A DNA stretch of 64,000 bases, taken from Candidatus Obscuribacter phosphatis (GTDB taxonomy: Bacteria > Cyanobacteriota > Vampirovibrionia > Obscuribacterales > Obscuribacteraceae). Below are positions 63,401 to 64,000 of the stretch, one piece after another (the stretch's first letter is position 1; each line of letters opens with the position of its first letter). The notes under the pieces were generated by a model. That model saw only the letters and a program-made list of their open reading frames with translations, was not told where the DNA came from and did no database searches. The stretch lies in NCBI GenBank assembly GCA_001899315.1, contig MOYA01000001.1, positions 1,368,938-1,432,937 of the forward strand. Direction: 5' to 3'. The position numbers and the translations under genes are program-made.

Positions 63401-63716
63401 AGGAAACGACCCATGGGTATATGATTTGCCCGATGCGCCGCGCCTAAACAAAGCTAAGCAAGACGGTATGTTGCCTATGGGCGTGCCCACCATAGGTGGT
63501 GCGCATGTGCAAACAATTCATGACATCGCCAGGAACTCTGCCGGTGAAACAGTAGTTTTGCTGGATAACCAACACGGCGAAAGAATGGATGGCTGGGTAA
63601 CCATTCCCCAACTGCATCAGACAATAAAAGAGAAAATCGAACTAAAACCATCGATAAATCGCTTCGGTAAGCCTTTCCCAGCCGATGTACAAGAAAGCTC
63701 GCGCCCCAGCTATTAA
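60462..63716 (+). CDS. Large protein with thioredoxin motif, repeat-rich middle and papain-like C-terminus
   Basis: The ATG at 60462 is preferred (GAGG six bases upstream) over a TTG at 60450. 1084 residues, no signal peptide. After a charged Glu/Lys/Gln-rich 110-residue tail comes a thioredoxin-like domain with PILIDIGATWCGPCRALDRT (WCGPC near 139). The middle (about 265-690) consists of short beta repeats reminiscent of YD or MORN-like units (KTVRELKYEDKQNPDRVTSL; KDGDKRHIEWEDGKIAAVTT). A helical region (about 690-780) precedes a C-terminal domain with QGAHPTCNITTVEIY, GGAHVQTIHDI and VVLLDNQHGERMDGW, which can be read as Cys (near 802), His (near 1015) and Asn (near 1036) of a papain-like fold. 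Family not recognised. Confidence 0.75.
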   Translation: MSSFERNEKKENESESEKPNLSKVQEPAETKQEQPIKQEQPATEQVNEKETLQPLDFSPSKDERSLQLSVLKSGADKAKETAQPFMPTLDLVSEKTVTFPAQKAESESKSLFKNGELKQAREQALKDGVPILIDIGATWCGPCRALDRTMSTKEAELNGKAKVVKLDIDKLLSDPAKLPAAEQAQLKEQKQILKELGIKPEEIQGVPYLKLLPLNKDGKAASEGKDLSGFPLNPSESQAWFNSLYADCDTLKKEMAKSNATLEKPAVKSKFEESQNNEQSIGKSVKLEEGTYERNENGQITKTISSDGKTVRELKYEDKQNPDRVTSLTINGEREFRFVGNNKYSDGSIVKKDGYEMSSYAIYEKGKLTGNFSGALSMSKNGVFTTGDGSKALDHLDASSRAISEENRLKREADGIWPSKLTATLNDGSQLTGHYKGTTLDELEESRKLDEDTFEISIWKKDGDSYTNPAYPGEVRKNMSLKPDGTLSFTDQEGKLQTKYKDGASAVTENGITRKSDAQGNLVELTNKDGDKRHIEWEDGKIAAVTTERKDKNGASKTETLAVKEGDKEKQELKITADGAIEYKKENGNLIRDDFRKTTEYDQLGRPLELKFESGAKRQFTYDGDKLQAIKDTFTAAGGEEKQRTLTRKGDSDVFVLDENKKERIIEGLPDPDGDYQYRNKVEDKTSRTSKSYDLERIARGELSLSSDNLQEAKEDLLSAARAQNMNTERLDRFVGDLEKNATKWGVKEESLVKSLDNIRALLDEKLVSPLYSRKELNQLAETALHNIGNPMQIDQGAHPTCNITTVEIYTATKHPDVYTQLVRDVASKGSWTTAEGEKCTPPKEALRPGDDEKAYDIDKPSNKVRNISSQLVQMSLINAMYATGRMDQETAVNGVKQVESRRDWNYIMVPSQKVTGQELYNGQMVQVTRTIGEDRLRNGKGQFVGKEDSGPNLTVEDNIEASKMLLKSAMPYVAGPYRLGNDPWVYDLPDAPRLNKAKQDGMLPMGVPTIGGAHVQTIHDIARNSAGETVVLLDNQHGERMDGWVTIPQLHQTIKEKIELKPSINRFGKPFPADVQESSRPSY

Positions 63717-63726
63717 GATTTAAACC

Positions 63727-64000
63727 ATGAACAATAAGCAAGAAACAGATCTACTTATATTTTTCGTCAATAGCACGGTGCCTTTGCCTGAATCTTTTGA
63801 CCAGCCCATGCCGGCAGATTGCATAGTTGCACTGCCTGCCAAAAGAGCCAAGCTGAGGCAAGCCTATCTTTTGGCGACAAGCCTAAACGAGCAAACTAGT
63901 ACTAGTGCTAGTACTAGTGCTGCGCAAGAGCTTATCATCGAGCTTGAGCCAGCTGGCAATAGACAAGAGCAAATACAAGACTGCTTACGACCTTTCATCA
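63727..64000 (+). CDS. Partial CDS, unknown function, cut by the window edge
   Basis: Starts with ATG at 63727, ten bases after the previous stop, and stays open to the end of the window (91 codons seen). It begins MNNKQETDLLIFFVNSTVPL and contains a Thr/Ser/Ala repeat TSTSASTSA encoded by tandem ACTAGT/GCTAGT units (63896-63921). The spacing suggests it is cotranscribed with the large upstream gene. No family can be assigned from this part. Confidence 0.65.
   Translation, partial: MNNKQETDLLIFFVNSTVPLPESFDQPMPADCIVALPAKRAKLRQAYLLATSLNEQTSTSASTSAAQELIIELEPAGNRQEQIQDCLRPFI

Noticed and set aside
1-64000. CRISPR arrays, insertion sequences, prophage or rRNA genes
   Set aside because: No regularly spaced repeats, transposase or integrase motifs, or rRNA sequence were seen. 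The direct repeats present are short coding-region expansions.

Overview
The window looks like a chromosomal segment of a Gram-negative-type bacterium. The style of its proteins (WG-repeat lipoprotein, zinc-ribbon/TPR proteins, stand-alone degenerate GGDEF proteins, long in-frame Ser/Ala/Asn inserts, frequent TTG and GTG starts, a KpsF/KdsD isomerase) fits non-photosynthetic relatives of Cyanobacteria such as Melainabacteria/Obscuribacterales. That placement is an inference from gene content. There is no rRNA, convincing tRNA, CRISPR array, insertion sequence or prophage. Genes are dense and lie on both strands.

Layout. 0.2-9.4 kb: a secreted protein of unknown function, a large GAF/REC/GAF/GGDEF/HD-GYP regulator, asparagine synthetase, 3-methyladenine glycosylase, a VanZ-like protein, a membrane-anchored protein and the primary sigma factor with a clear intrinsic terminator. 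9.8-16.2 kb: a minus-strand run glyS, hydrolase-like exported protein, tatA, uvrB. 16.3-21.5 kb: a WG-repeat lipoprotein, a 2Fe-2S ferredoxin-like protein and rplJ-rplL behind a leader with mutually exclusive terminator and antiterminator stems, then a zinc-ribbon/TPR protein. 21.5-31.6 kb: a degenerate GGDEF protein, two tandem-domain M16 peptidases (one exported, one without a signal), an M20 peptidase and a TPR protein. 31.7-39.6 kb: mostly lineage-specific proteins, including a SAF-domain protein whose signal-peptide codons form a terminator hairpin, a protein made of MshEN-like repeats, a frameshifted pseudogene, another degenerate GGDEF protein and a START-like exported protein. 39.6-50.7 kb: D-Ala-D-Ala carboxypeptidase, 3-hydroxybutyrate dehydrogenase, thioesterase, rubrerythrin with a PerR-like box, quinone oxidoreductase plus MnmC-like methyltransferase, arabinose-5-phosphate isomerase, a serine/threonine kinase with a PQQ-type propeller and an MqnP/UbiA prenyltransferase.

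51.2-59.4 kb holds the most interesting unit: six tightly packed minus-strand genes encoding, in transcription order, a UbiA-like prenyltransferase, a PEP-synthase/rifampin-phosphotransferase-like enzyme, a BtaA-like (DUF3419) aminocarboxypropyl transferase, a dolichol/phytol-kinase-like membrane protein, a GNAT-like protein and an AMP-forming ligase. The set resembles a pathway for an unusual polar lipid or isoprenoid conjugate; its product cannot be named from sequence. The window ends with a methyltransferase, a large protein combining a thioredoxin motif, a repeat-rich middle and a papain-like C-terminal arrangement, and a truncated gene at the edge.

Regulatory themes: cyclic-di-GMP (one GGDEF/HD-GYP enzyme, two degenerate GGDEF proteins and a possible receptor), ribosomal-protein attenuation and peroxide or iron control of rubrerythrin. 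All calls rest on reading the sequence and on family knowledge; no search was run.
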